NCBI RefSeq assembly: GCF_000970345.1
Contig: NZ_LAQU01000001.1
Location: 394,710-458,709, forward strand
From: Robbsia andropogonis
GTDB taxonomy: Bacteria > Pseudomonadota > Gammaproteobacteria > Burkholderiales > Burkholderiaceae
Length of the DNA: 64,000 bases
Reading direction: 5' to 3'
The position numbers and the translations under genes were made by a program. The notes below the pieces were generated by a model. That model ran no database searches. It had not been told where the DNA came from and saw nothing but the letters and a program-made list of their open reading frames with translations. Numbering within the stretch: the first letter of the stretch is position 1; each line of letters begins with the position of its first letter. Below are positions 46,410-55,530 of the stretch, in pieces.

Positions 46410-47585
46410 TCAGGCGTGCGGCGCCTCGTACAGCATCTCCGCACGTCGTGAGACGCTTTCACGTCCGAGATCCAGCACCGCCATTACCCGCAGCGCTTCG
46501 TCCAACGACACGACACCGGCAAACGGTACGGGAGCGCCCGGCACGGCGGATCCATTCGCCACGCCGCTGGCGGCGGATGATCCGTCAACAGCACGCGCTA
46601 ATGCCACTAACGCGGCGGCCGCCCCGTCTCCCACTTGCCGATGCAGCACCAGGGCATCGCGCACCGCGATATAGAAAGCAGGGTAGTTGCCCGGCGGTGT
46701 TGGATAGGGTCGCTTGCTGCCATCGGCGTGCACGTGCACGGTACCGTCGTCTCGATCAACACCCCAATACGATGTCTTGGCATCCGGCAATTGTCCCGCC
46801 TTCAACGCATCCTCTTGCCCGTCGATACCGAATTTGCAGTAGCTGCCCGCGCTTCCCTGAACGAGGAAGCGCGGGACCGCCAATCCGGCACTCGCATTGG
46901 CCTGCAAGAGGACACGTTTATCCGCATAACGCAACGTCGCACGAAAGTAGTCATCGGTCTGCGCGCCCTCGCGGAACGCCGCACTATCGAGATAAATGCC
47001 CAGGGGCGCGCCAAACAGCAGCAATGCCTGGTCGACCATATGCGGGCCCAGGTCGTTCCATAATCCGCCGCCGGCGCCCGCCTGCTCGCGCCACCGGTCA
47101 CGCACGGTGGGCCGGAAATAATGCATCGTCGATTGAAAATCGATGACACGCCCCAAGGTGCCGGCATCGAGCAATGCCCGTACCGCGAGAAAGTCCGCGT
47201 CCCAACGCCGGTTATGAAACACCGTCAACAGCCGTCCCATTTCACGCGCGGTCCGCGCCAGGTCCTGCGCTTCCTGCAAACTCGTGGTGAACGGCTTGTC
47301 GACAACCACATGCTTGCCGGCTCGCAGCGCGGCAAGCGCCAAGGGGTAATGCGTCGTATTGGGTGTCGGCAACACGACGAGATCCACGTCGTCGCTGGCA
47401 ATCAGATGTTGATGATCCTCGAAGACACGCACCTCACTCGACGGATAATCCGCACGTACCTTTGACGCGTCACTGCTCGATACTGCCGCCAACACCAAGC
47501 CGGGTGTCGTGCGGATCAGGGGAATATGGAATACCTTGCTCGCGGCGCCGTAGCTGACGACGCCCACTCGAATTGCTGTTGCCAT
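46410..47585 (-). CDS. Gfo/Idh/MocA-family oxidoreductase
   Basis: The 391-residue NAD(P)-dependent oxidoreductase has the Rossmann start IRVGVVSYGAASKVFHIPLI, the dinucleotide-domain pattern VDLVVLPTPNTTHYPLALAAL, and the catalytic-type VVVDKPFTTS (Lys of the EKP motif, here DKP). The C-terminal alpha/beta domain includes WNDLGPHMVDQALLLFG with the conserved His. An Ala/Ser/Gly-rich loop near residues 340-360 is unusual. It is similar in pattern to the YhhX/scyllo-inositol dehydrogenase-like group; substrate unknown. GGGAG lies eight bases before the ATG. Confidence 0.88.
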   Translation of the reverse strand: MATAIRVGVVSYGAASKVFHIPLIRTTPGLVLAAVSSSDASKVRADYPSSEVRVFEDHQHLIASDDVDLVVLPTPNTTHYPLALAALRAGKHVVVDKPFTTSLQEAQDLARTAREMGRLLTVFHNRRWDADFLAVRALLDAGTLGRVIDFQSTMHYFRPTVRDRWREQAGAGGGLWNDLGPHMVDQALLLFGAPLGIYLDSAAFREGAQTDDYFRATLRYADKRVLLQANASAGLAVPRFLVQGSAGSYCKFGIDGQEDALKAGQLPDAKTSYWGVDRDDGTVHVHADGSKRPYPTPPGNYPAFYIAVRDALVLHRQVGDGAAAALVALARAVDGSSAASGVANGSAVPGAPVPFAGVVSLDEALRVMAVLDLGRESVSRRAEMLYEAPHA

Positions 47586-47642
47586 GACATGCTCCCAGGG
47601 CGTGAAAATCCGGGTGCCCTCGACGAGACATGAGGTGCACTC

Positions 47643-48821
47643 TTATGCCGATGATAACGCCGACGCCGATGACACTTCGCTCACCAGCCGGTTCCGCCCT
47701 GCCGCCTTTGCCGCGTAAAGCGCTTCGTCAGCGCGTGCCAGCGCATCCGCGAAAGGCTCGTGGATGCGTACGCGCGCCATGCCGAAACTGGCGGTCACCC
47801 GTTCATTGCCGACGATACTACCAATTGCGGCGGGCACGCCTTGCCGGATACGTTCCACCCGCTGCACCGCTTCCGACGCCGTGAGGCCGGGCATCAGGAA
47901 GACGAATTCCTCGCCCCCCATGCGACCCGCAAGATCGGCGGTGCCCAGGTGCTTGCGCAAATGCGTTGAAAATCGGCGAAGCACCTTATCCCCCACGGCA
48001 TGACCAAAGCGGTCATTGATGCTTTTGAAATGATCCAGGTCGGCAATGACGATCGACACCGCATGTTGCTGTTGTCCGGCGAATTCACGAGACAACAGCG
48101 CCTCCGCTTCCTCGTCGATGGCGCGGCGATTGTACAAGCCTGTCAACGGATCCGTGCGGGCCTGGTTACGAAGCGTCCGCGCGAGATCAGCGGCCACGAT
48201 CAGCATCGTCAACACGCCGGTTCCGATCATCCCTGCCGGCGTACCTACTGACATGACAACGACGAACATCCGATCCGACCATGGCCCACCTGCCCTCGCA
48301 AGCCACGCCGCCAGTCCGACGGTCAGCATGTACAGCGCATAGGCACCTAACGCCCAACGTGCAAACGCCCCGGCACCGCGTGCGCGGCGCAGCGTCACAA
48401 CCATGATGGAGAGCATGACGAAATCAGCGCAGGACGTAGTGATACGCGACCAGGTTCGCCATTCGTCGTCACGAACAGACCACGAAACAGACAACACCAG
48501 CGTTGCCACCAGCCAGGCGACCCATACCGCCCGGAGACTGCGTTCCGCCCGCTGTCGAAATCCCAAGGCAAGAAGGGCAAAACTGGCGACCGAGGCATGG
48601 AAGGCCAACATGGACAGCGGCGCCGCATCGTTCGGAAAAAGCATGGTCGAGATGCGCAAACCGTGACCAATCGACGCCGCGAGAAAGGACAGCGCCCAAG
48701 CCGCCGCATGGCGTTGCATATCGAACTGCCACCATGCGACCAACAGTGCAACGCTGAAAAGCAGGCAGATGACGACAATGCTAGTCGACGTGACCACGGT
48801 GGAAAGCAGTGCGCTGCCCAT
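47643..48821 (-). CDS. Membrane-bound diguanylate cyclase (GGDEF)
   Basis: The 392-residue protein has six or so membrane helices in the first 220 residues (MASE-like sensor, family not assignable) and a C-terminal GGDEF domain beginning DPLTGLYNRRAIDEE. The active loop is GGEEF near residue 300, so catalysis of 2 GTP to c-di-GMP is expected. The RxxD inhibitory I-site five residues before the loop is not present (GTAD instead), so product inhibition is probably lost. It lies close to the EAL-HDOD gene, though not in one operon with it. Confidence 0.93.
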   Translation of the reverse strand: MGSALLSTVVTSTSIVVICLLFSVALLVAWWQFDMQRHAAAWALSFLAASIGHGLRISTMLFPNDAAPLSMLAFHASVASFALLALGFRQRAERSLRAVWVAWLVATLVLSVSWSVRDDEWRTWSRITTSCADFVMLSIMVVTLRRARGAGAFARWALGAYALYMLTVGLAAWLARAGGPWSDRMFVVVMSVGTPAGMIGTGVLTMLIVAADLARTLRNQARTDPLTGLYNRRAIDEEAEALLSREFAGQQQHAVSIVIADLDHFKSINDRFGHAVGDKVLRRFSTHLRKHLGTADLAGRMGGEEFVFLMPGLTASEAVQRVERIRQGVPAAIGSIVGNERVTASFGMARVRIHEPFADALARADEALYAAKAAGRNRLVSEVSSASALSSA

Positions 48822-49037
48822 GAAAGATGCCGAGGAAGATAGAGCGAAAAGGAGTGCTGGTCGTCACAGAGGTGGGGAGCGGCCCGGCGAAAAGCATGCG
48901 CATTCTATCATTCAGAGTGCCGTTTTTCGGCTGTGGGATATGCTTCCAGAGGGATCACCCTGCCCTTCTGGTGGGGCGGAAACAACGATTCGCCGCAGTT
49001 CGTCCGCGATGCTTTTTTGAGAGGGAAAAAATGCCGA

Positions 49038-49055
49038 TGCCGGACGCGTCCGGCA
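49038..49055 (-). terminator. Candidate terminator of the siderophore receptor gene
   Basis: The perfect palindrome TGCCGGACGCGTCCGGCA lies 55 bases after the receptor stop. On the minus strand six bases and then six T residues follow. The spacer to the T-tract is longer than ideal. Confidence 0.45.
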
Positions 49056-49109
49056 AGGTGATTTGCGGAGAACACCCTCTCTTGACGGCGTTCGTTTGGT
49101 GCCCGTCGA

Positions 49110-51431
49110 TCAGTGATAGAAGTGCATCGTCACCATCGCGCTGCGGCCCGGGGCCCAGGTCGCGTAGATCGGGTAGGCACTGCTGAAGTACTTGCGATCG
49201 AAGATATTCAAGACGTTCAGTTGCACGTCCGTGTACTTGTTGATCTTGTACGACAACATCGCATCGAACTTCGCGTAACCCGGTATCCATTTTTCAACCG
49301 CAGGGGCGGAACCGGTGCGCGCCACGCTGGCATACGTCAACGACGAGAACGTGGCACCGCCGCCGACCGTTAACTTCGTCGTTGCCTGGTAAGTCGTCCA
49401 CAGTGTGAAGTTGTGCCGCGGCACCATCACCATCGGCAACCCCGACGCACTGGACTGCGCCTTGCCAGCATCCACCGTCACCGCATTCAAGTACGAATAC
49501 CCTGCTTGCACGAGCCATTTTTCAGTAACATTCCCCACCACGCCCAATTCGGTACCGCGTACACGTTGGTGCCCGGCGTTGATCAGATTGCCCAGACCAT
49601 CGCTGACCCGCGCATTGGTCTTGTCCATCTGGAATAACGCGCCGGTCAGTGACAAGCGTTGCCGCAAGACGTCCCACTTCGCACCTACTTCAATGTTGCG
49701 GCTGCGTTCCGGCGACAGGTTCTGGTTTGTGGTCAGCAACTGGTCGTTACCGCCCCCCAGACCCGCGTTCGAACCCGGTGGGTTGGACGAGGTGCCATAG
49801 GACGTGTACAGGCTCATCGTCTCCACGGGCTTGAAAACCAGCGCGCCCTGATAGCTGAACAGGTTGGACGTGCTGTTCAGCGATGCGACGTTCTGCTGCG
49901 TAACATTCGCGTTATAGCGGTCAAAGCGTGCCCCCAGGTTGACCTGCCAGCGGTCGGTCAACTTAGCAGTGTCAAAAAGATAGGCCGAGGCGATGTTCGT
50001 CTGGGTATGCAGCGCTTTGCCCGGGAAGCTATCGGCGTTCAACTGAATGGAACCGGTCCAGGCACGATTCGGGTCCCAACCGCCCAGATAACTGACGCAA
50101 TCTCCAGCCACCGTACAGCTAGTGGCGTTGCGCAGATTTGCGCCAGCGCTGTCGCTGACCAGATAGCCTTCATACACGCTGTTCTGATGCGTGAATTCCA
50201 CGCCGCCGGTAATAGTATTGCGCACACCGAACAGCGAGAAGGTGCCGGTGAGCTCGGTCTGGTTTGCGATATTGTTCAGCGCGTATTTGCCACTCTTTGC
50301 CTCCAGCCACAGCGTGTTTCCAGTAGCCGACGACAGTTGCGGGTTAGTGGCGATGTAGTCGAGTGTAGAGCGCCCGATGACCGTCGTATTGCGCAGTTTC
50401 CAGTTGTCGTCGAACGTATGATCAACGCGGATCTCACCGGTATCGGTCGTGCCGCGGCGGTAATCTCTCGAATTCAAGCCAAAGAACTGGCCCCGGCTCG
50501 CATTAATCGGCGTACCGCCCGTACTACGGAACGGCACGCTGAAGTCCGGCATGTCGTACGTACTGAGATGGTAGTAACTGACCGTCACCGTCGTCGGACT
50601 GTGCAGTCCGAAAACAACCGATGGCGCCACGCCCCACCGTTTGCTGTAAATATCCGTTCGCCCGGCCTGGTTTGCATCATGTCCCATCAGGTTCAAGCGG
50701 AATGCCGCGTTGTCACCAACCATATGGTTGGTGTCGATCGTCATCCGCTTGTAGCCGTCGGTACCGACGCCAACGGAGCCGTTGTCGAAGTTGTCGGCTT
50801 TTGCAACCTTAGTCGTGATGTCGACACTGCCGCCCACTGCGCCACGACCGGCGTACACCGAGTCCGGCCCCTTGATCACGCTGATATTTTCAACGTCAAA
50901 AGTCTCGCGATTCTGCACCCCGTCATCGCGCATGCCATCGACGAAAATGCTGTTGCGCGACTCGAAACCGCGAATCACCGGCCTGTCCGCGGACGGGTTT
51001 GCCGCCGCATCGCCGCCGAGGAACGTGATCCCTGGCACCGTGCGCAATGCATCGCTGAACGACGTCGCCCCTGTTTCCTTGAGCAGCTCATCGGTGATAA
51101 CGGTGACCGAACGCGGCGTATCCCGTAGCGGCGCCGTGAATTTATAGGATGGCAACGTCTTTGTCTGCAGCACGCTCTCCGTGGAGCCCGAGACCGACAC
51201 GGGCGCAAGCGCCTGTTCCGCCGTCACCCCTGATGCCGCCGTGGCAGATAAGGTAACGCCTGCCTGCCCGCTGCCGTCATTCACGCTTTTTTTGTTCGTG
51301 CCGGCATTTGCATTGGTGCTTTCCGCTCCTTGCTGTGCCGATTGCGCATACGCGGACGTTCCGGCAAATGCCAGCAGCAACGCCGCGGACAACGTGGAAA
51401 GACGCGCTGGCAGCACGCTTGAATGCTTCAT
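49110..51431 (-). CDS. TonB-dependent siderophore receptor (Fiu/FhuE type)
   Basis: This 773-residue outer-membrane beta-barrel would import ferric siderophores with energy from TonB-ExbBD. A signal peptide ends TSAYAQ near residue 30, then a low-complexity Ser/Ala/Thr stretch. The plug domain has RDTPRSVTVITDELLKETGA, RGFESRNSIFVDGMRDDG and NISVIKGPDSVYAGRGAVGG, as in catecholate receptors such as Fiu. The barrel ends FYH, lacking the usual terminal Phe. GAGGA precedes the ATG. A Fur box lies 82 bases upstream, so it should be repressed by iron. Confidence 0.95.
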   Translation of the reverse strand: MKHSSVLPARLSTLSAALLLAFAGTSAYAQSAQQGAESTNANAGTNKKSVNDGSGQAGVTLSATAASGVTAEQALAPVSVSGSTESVLQTKTLPSYKFTAPLRDTPRSVTVITDELLKETGATSFSDALRTVPGITFLGGDAAANPSADRPVIRGFESRNSIFVDGMRDDGVQNRETFDVENISVIKGPDSVYAGRGAVGGSVDITTKVAKADNFDNGSVGVGTDGYKRMTIDTNHMVGDNAAFRLNLMGHDANQAGRTDIYSKRWGVAPSVVFGLHSPTTVTVSYYHLSTYDMPDFSVPFRSTGGTPINASRGQFFGLNSRDYRRGTTDTGEIRVDHTFDDNWKLRNTTVIGRSTLDYIATNPQLSSATGNTLWLEAKSGKYALNNIANQTELTGTFSLFGVRNTITGGVEFTHQNSVYEGYLVSDSAGANLRNATSCTVAGDCVSYLGGWDPNRAWTGSIQLNADSFPGKALHTQTNIASAYLFDTAKLTDRWQVNLGARFDRYNANVTQQNVASLNSTSNLFSYQGALVFKPVETMSLYTSYGTSSNPPGSNAGLGGGNDQLLTTNQNLSPERSRNIEVGAKWDVLRQRLSLTGALFQMDKTNARVSDGLGNLINAGHQRVRGTELGVVGNVTEKWLVQAGYSYLNAVTVDAGKAQSSASGLPMVMVPRHNFTLWTTYQATTKLTVGGGATFSSLTYASVARTGSAPAVEKWIPGYAKFDAMLSYKINKYTDVQLNVLNIFDRKYFSSAYPIYATWAPGRSAMVTMHFYH

Positions 51432-51512
51432 GACATCCTCGTTATTTTATTGAACTCGTCTGTTGAAATGACGCGACCGCCACGCTGCGGAACACCGAAT
51501 CGAAATGGAGGC

Positions 51513-51531
51513 ATAAATGAGAATCATTATC
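51513..51531. promoter_or_regulatory. Fur box
   Basis: The 19 bases ATAAATGAGAATCATTATC match the Fur consensus at 15 of 19 positions, including the whole right half. It sits in the 189-base region between the siderophore receptor (minus) and the membrane-protein gene (plus), so it may control both. Confidence 0.8.
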
Positions 51532-51620
51532 GATTTGCCCTATGGCTATCCCAAAATTCAGCGTGCCGACCGGCATTGTCACCGATTCTGACCAAATATT
51601 ACAACTGCAATCTTTAACTA

Positions 51621-53945
51621 TTGTTTGAAGAACAGGCCTGCAATTCCGTTCTCCGGCACCTCCCATTACTCCCAATCCGTGGAATTGCACGGTTTCCCGA
51701 CGGCAATTTGAGATATGACGTCGGTCCTTTCCGCACTATCATCGACGTTCTCGAACGACCCGGCATGCGAGCCTCGCAAGTCGTCCCCATGGTGGATACA
51801 CAATCTCGCCCTCCGCTTGTGCCGCTGCTCGCAGTTTCTTGCGCGCCGCCTTCCCCTGTCGAGGCAGAGACCGTAACGCCACCCATGGCACGCCTGTCCG
51901 AGCGGTTCTTCAACCACCCCGTTCTGGGTGCGGTATCGATGAGCCTGTTATTTGCGACGCTTTTCATGTTGGTGCGCCCGTACCAGGGGATTCGGCATGA
52001 CGCCATCTTGTACACGGTGCAGGCGCTGCATAATGCCCATCCCGAAAACTTCCGCCATGATCTATTTTTTGCATTCGGCTCACAGGATCAATGGACGCTG
52101 TACGGCAAGCTTTACGAGAAACTGATCGCGCTGATCGGCATTCGAGCTGGCAACCTGACCGGGCTCGTACTGGCCCACTTGCTATGGTGGACCGGTGTCG
52201 GGCAGGTGGCACGGCGTGTGTTGCCCGCGCCATGGCACTGGATCGCCGTACTCTTCGTGGTTGCCATGCCGTCGGACTATGGCAACAATTTCGCGTTTTT
52301 CTATGCCGAGCCTTGGCTGACGGCACGCCTGCCGGCTGAAGGCCTGTGCCTATGGGCGCTTGCATTCGCGATCGACCGCAAGCACTGGATTGCGATCGCA
52401 CTTACGCTTGCCGCCATGACCTTGCACCCGCTCAACGGCGCTGTGGGCTTTGCGGCCGTTGTGATGGTCGCGACGTCGCGCCTGCCCTGGTGGCGAATCT
52501 TTGCCGTCTTGCTGCTGCTTTTCAGCGCTTTGCAATACGGTACGCCTTCCTGGTTTGCGATTCATCCGCTCGACAGCATCTGGCGCGGGGTATTACGCAC
52601 CGAGATCGACTACCTGTTCCCTTCATTGTGGTCGCTGTTTGCATGGAGCAAGGCATGCTGGGTTATCGCGCTCCCGCTGATTCTCCATGCCGACGAAGCG
52701 CAGGCGCAACGCCGTTTATGGGGGGGGCTGGCATTGATCGGCATTTCCGGGATGGTGTGTGCCACGCTCGCGGACATCGGCGGACATGACGCGCTGTGGA
52801 TCGCGTTGCAGTTCTGGCGCGTCCTCTGGTTGTTGACGGTCATGCAATGGCTCGCGCTGCCAGCGCTGCTCTTGCAATACTGGTGCGCCCGTCCCGCACT
52901 GATTTGGTGGCTCGCCCTTTGCTGGATGACGTTGGAAGTGGGGGGAGGCGTGGCCGCGCTGGTAATCGCAGCACTCTGTAACGCGCGTCCGTTACTGCGG
53001 ACACACGCTACGGCAAGCCAGCTACTTGCCTGCCTCGACGTTATTGACGCACGCTATAAGGGCTGGCTCATTGCACTGACGTTGCCAGCGTTTGCCACTT
53101 GGGCCATCGCCCAAATGGCATTCGGAATGAGTCAGGCGGATGCGCACGAACCATTGCTAGCAATGGCGTTCCCGTTGCTTGACATCATTATCCATTCCCG
53201 TTTCATGGCGGTGACGGTTGGTGCAATGTGCGCGTGCTGCTTACTTGGCGACAAAAAAGCGCTGGTGGCCTTCTACGTGGCCTTGTTCGGCCTGCTGGTA
53301 TATGGTGCCGCCAATTTCGACCAGCGCGCTACGACGATAAAGATCATGGAGGCGCGCCTCGACGATCCGGCACGCGCACCCTTTGCCGGCAAGATCGCGC
53401 CGGGCAGTCTCGTGTATTGGGATGGCCCGTGGCACGAATTGGTCTACCCCTGGCTCCTGATGCGCACCGCCAGCTATTTCTCGCCAGCGCAGGCAAGCGG
53501 AATGGTGTTCCAACGTGATACGACGTTCGAGGCACTACGGCGGGCGAGCGTCATCGGTGGTCCGGACGGCGACGCACAGGCTGCAAAAGAAATAATGCGA
53601 CGCGCGGGTACGATTGCCTTGCCTGCCAATACCCATACGATACCAGGCGAAAATACCTTGTTGTTTCGTCGCATGGCCCTCTACACGCCGCTGGATCCGG
53701 AAGGGATTCGCCGCGTTTGCGCGGATGTGGGCGTGGGGCACGACGCGGTGAACTTTGTCGTGTCACCGGAAAACGATACGACGCTCGGAACCGACGCACA
53801 ATGGGAGGCATCCCCCGCAAAACGATACTGGCTCTATGATTGCAAACGTATCCGCAGCACATTAACTTCACCGCTCGCGGCCGATGCGCGCGGCATGTCT
53901 CGAAATAAACGCCAGCTGCGTGGGGGAGAAAATGCAATCGGTTGA
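51621..53945 (+). CDS. Large multi-pass membrane protein of unknown function
   Basis: The protein has up to 774 residues with about a dozen hydrophobic segments from residue 100 to 570, then a soluble C-terminal part of about 200 residues. I do not recognise a named family. The first large loop contains HDAILYTVQALHNAHPENF and RHDLFFAFG, placed as acidic loops are in GT-C glycosyltransferases, but this is only a layout resemblance. The longest frame starts at a TTG (51621). ATGs at 51765, 51789 and 51885 are alternatives, and the first 90 residues look unlike a membrane-protein start. Its end overlaps the next gene by 14 bases, so the two are probably co-expressed. Confidence 0.75.
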   Translation: MFEEQACNSVLRHLPLLPIRGIARFPDGNLRYDVGPFRTIIDVLERPGMRASQVVPMVDTQSRPPLVPLLAVSCAPPSPVEAETVTPPMARLSERFFNHPVLGAVSMSLLFATLFMLVRPYQGIRHDAILYTVQALHNAHPENFRHDLFFAFGSQDQWTLYGKLYEKLIALIGIRAGNLTGLVLAHLLWWTGVGQVARRVLPAPWHWIAVLFVVAMPSDYGNNFAFFYAEPWLTARLPAEGLCLWALAFAIDRKHWIAIALTLAAMTLHPLNGAVGFAAVVMVATSRLPWWRIFAVLLLLFSALQYGTPSWFAIHPLDSIWRGVLRTEIDYLFPSLWSLFAWSKACWVIALPLILHADEAQAQRRLWGGLALIGISGMVCATLADIGGHDALWIALQFWRVLWLLTVMQWLALPALLLQYWCARPALIWWLALCWMTLEVGGGVAALVIAALCNARPLLRTHATASQLLACLDVIDARYKGWLIALTLPAFATWAIAQMAFGMSQADAHEPLLAMAFPLLDIIIHSRFMAVTVGAMCACCLLGDKKALVAFYVALFGLLVYGAANFDQRATTIKIMEARLDDPARAPFAGKIAPGSLVYWDGPWHELVYPWLLMRTASYFSPAQASGMVFQRDTTFEALRRASVIGGPDGDAQAAKEIMRRAGTIALPANTHTIPGENTLLFRRMALYTPLDPEGIRRVCADVGVGHDAVNFVVSPENDTTLGTDAQWEASPAKRYWLYDCKRIRSTLTSPLAADARGMSRNKRQLRGGENAIG

Positions 53946-55449
53946 TGTATTGATCATTGGCGCTGGTCCGGCGGGGTTGACGGCCGGCTACCTGCTCACG
54001 AAGCAATCCGAATTGTCGGTGGCGCTGATTGAAAAAGATCAGCGCTATGTTGGCGGTATCAGCCGTACCGAAACATTCGAAGGTCATTACTTCGATATCG
54101 GCGGCCATCGCTTTTTCTCGAAGTCAGCCGAGGTTGTTGCGTTATGGCGCGAACTGCTGCCGGACGATTTCATCGAGCGCCCACGCAGTTCCCGTATTTA
54201 TTACCAGGGCAAATATTTCCGCTATCCGCTCGACGGCGTGGAGGCTCTGAAAAATCTCGGGATCGTTGAAAGCGTTCACTGCGTCTTGTCCTATCTACGT
54301 GCTCGCATCCAGCCGCATAAACATCCCACAACCTTTCACCAATGGGTGGCGAACCAGTTCGGCGAACGGCTGTTCTCGATTTTTTTCAAGACATACACGG
54401 AAAAGGTATGGGGGATGTCCTGCGACGACATCTCCGCCGATTGGGCCGCGCAACGGATCAAAGGCCTGAGCCTGTCAACCGCGATCATCCGGGCAATCAA
54501 GCAATCTGTCGGAATTCGGCCGGCGTCTAGTGCGCCTGGCAAAACCGTCAAGAGCTTGATCGAATCATTCCATTATCCGCGACGCGGTCCGGGCATGCTG
54601 TGGGAGGCCGCGGCCAAAAAATTCCAAAAGCAAGGTGGGACGTTGTTGATGGACCGCGCGGCAAGTGCCATTAACTACGATAAGGCGACAGCACGCTGGA
54701 CCATCGAATCGACGTCCTCCGATGGTTCGGTTACCTGCTTTACCGCCCGCCACGTTGTCTGTACAGCACCCATGCGAGAAACGTTGGGCATGATGCGCCC
54801 TGTCCCGCGTTCGGCACCGCGCGCACGCGACCTGCAATACCGCGACTTCATTACTGTCGCGCTGATGGTCGATCGTCCGGCATCGTTCGCGGACAACTGG
54901 ATTTATATACACGACCCGTCCGTCAAGGTCGGCCGCATCCAGAACTTTGCTTCCTGGTCGCCGGACATGGTGCCGAATGCCGAGCAAGCAGGATGTCTGG
55001 GGCTGGAGTATTTCTGCTTCGACGACGACGCGCTTTGGAAAAGCAGCGATGAGACACTGGTGAATTTTGCTATTACGGAGGTCGAAAAGATCGGCCTCGT
55101 CAGCCGCGATCAGGTAAAGGGCGCGCGCGTCGTCCGGCAACCAAAAGCCTATCCGGTCTACGACGACCGATATCGCGACATCGTCGATGCGATCCGGTCC
55201 GATATCGATGCACACTACCCCAATTTGCATCTTGTCGGACGCAATGGCATGCATAAGTACAACAACCAGGATCACGCGATGATGACAGCAATGCTCGCGG
55301 TAAAAAATATCATCGCGGAAGAGCCGCTCTATGATGTCTGGTCCGTCAACGAGGATGCCGAATATCACGAAGCCGACAGTACACCGGGAAGTGGCACCAC
55401 AGGGCTACGTGAAGTGCCCTCACGGGTCGCGCGACTGCACCAGACATGA
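53932..55449 (+). CDS. FAD-dependent oxidoreductase (UDP-galactopyranose mutase/amine oxidase-like)
   Basis: The 505-residue protein has the FAD-binding motif VLIIGAGPAGLTAGYLL, then DIGGHRFFSKS near residue 56, common to protoporphyrinogen-oxidase-like and UDP-galactopyranose-mutase-like enzymes in polysaccharide loci. The C-terminal FAD contact region is HLVGRNGMHKYNNQDHAMMTA. The ATG at 53932 follows GGGGGAG and gives the normal N-terminus; an upstream ATG at 53884 is disfavoured. It overlaps the end of the membrane-protein gene. It could oxidise or isomerise a glycan precursor made with the neighbouring exopolysaccharide genes, but this is inference. Confidence 0.87.
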   Translation: MQSVDVLIIGAGPAGLTAGYLLTKQSELSVALIEKDQRYVGGISRTETFEGHYFDIGGHRFFSKSAEVVALWRELLPDDFIERPRSSRIYYQGKYFRYPLDGVEALKNLGIVESVHCVLSYLRARIQPHKHPTTFHQWVANQFGERLFSIFFKTYTEKVWGMSCDDISADWAAQRIKGLSLSTAIIRAIKQSVGIRPASSAPGKTVKSLIESFHYPRRGPGMLWEAAAKKFQKQGGTLLMDRAASAINYDKATARWTIESTSSDGSVTCFTARHVVCTAPMRETLGMMRPVPRSAPRARDLQYRDFITVALMVDRPASFADNWIYIHDPSVKVGRIQNFASWSPDMVPNAEQAGCLGLEYFCFDDDALWKSSDETLVNFAITEVEKIGLVSRDQVKGARVVRQPKAYPVYDDRYRDIVDAIRSDIDAHYPNLHLVGRNGMHKYNNQDHAMMTAMLAVKNIIAEEPLYDVWSVNEDAEYHEADSTPGSGTTGLREVPSRVARLHQT

Positions 55450-55530
55450 CGGAAAGATCCTCATTCGGACACTGCTCGTCGCCTGGGCTTGCGATCCGTC
55501 CGTGTCCAACTGGATCATCTGGACGGCAAT

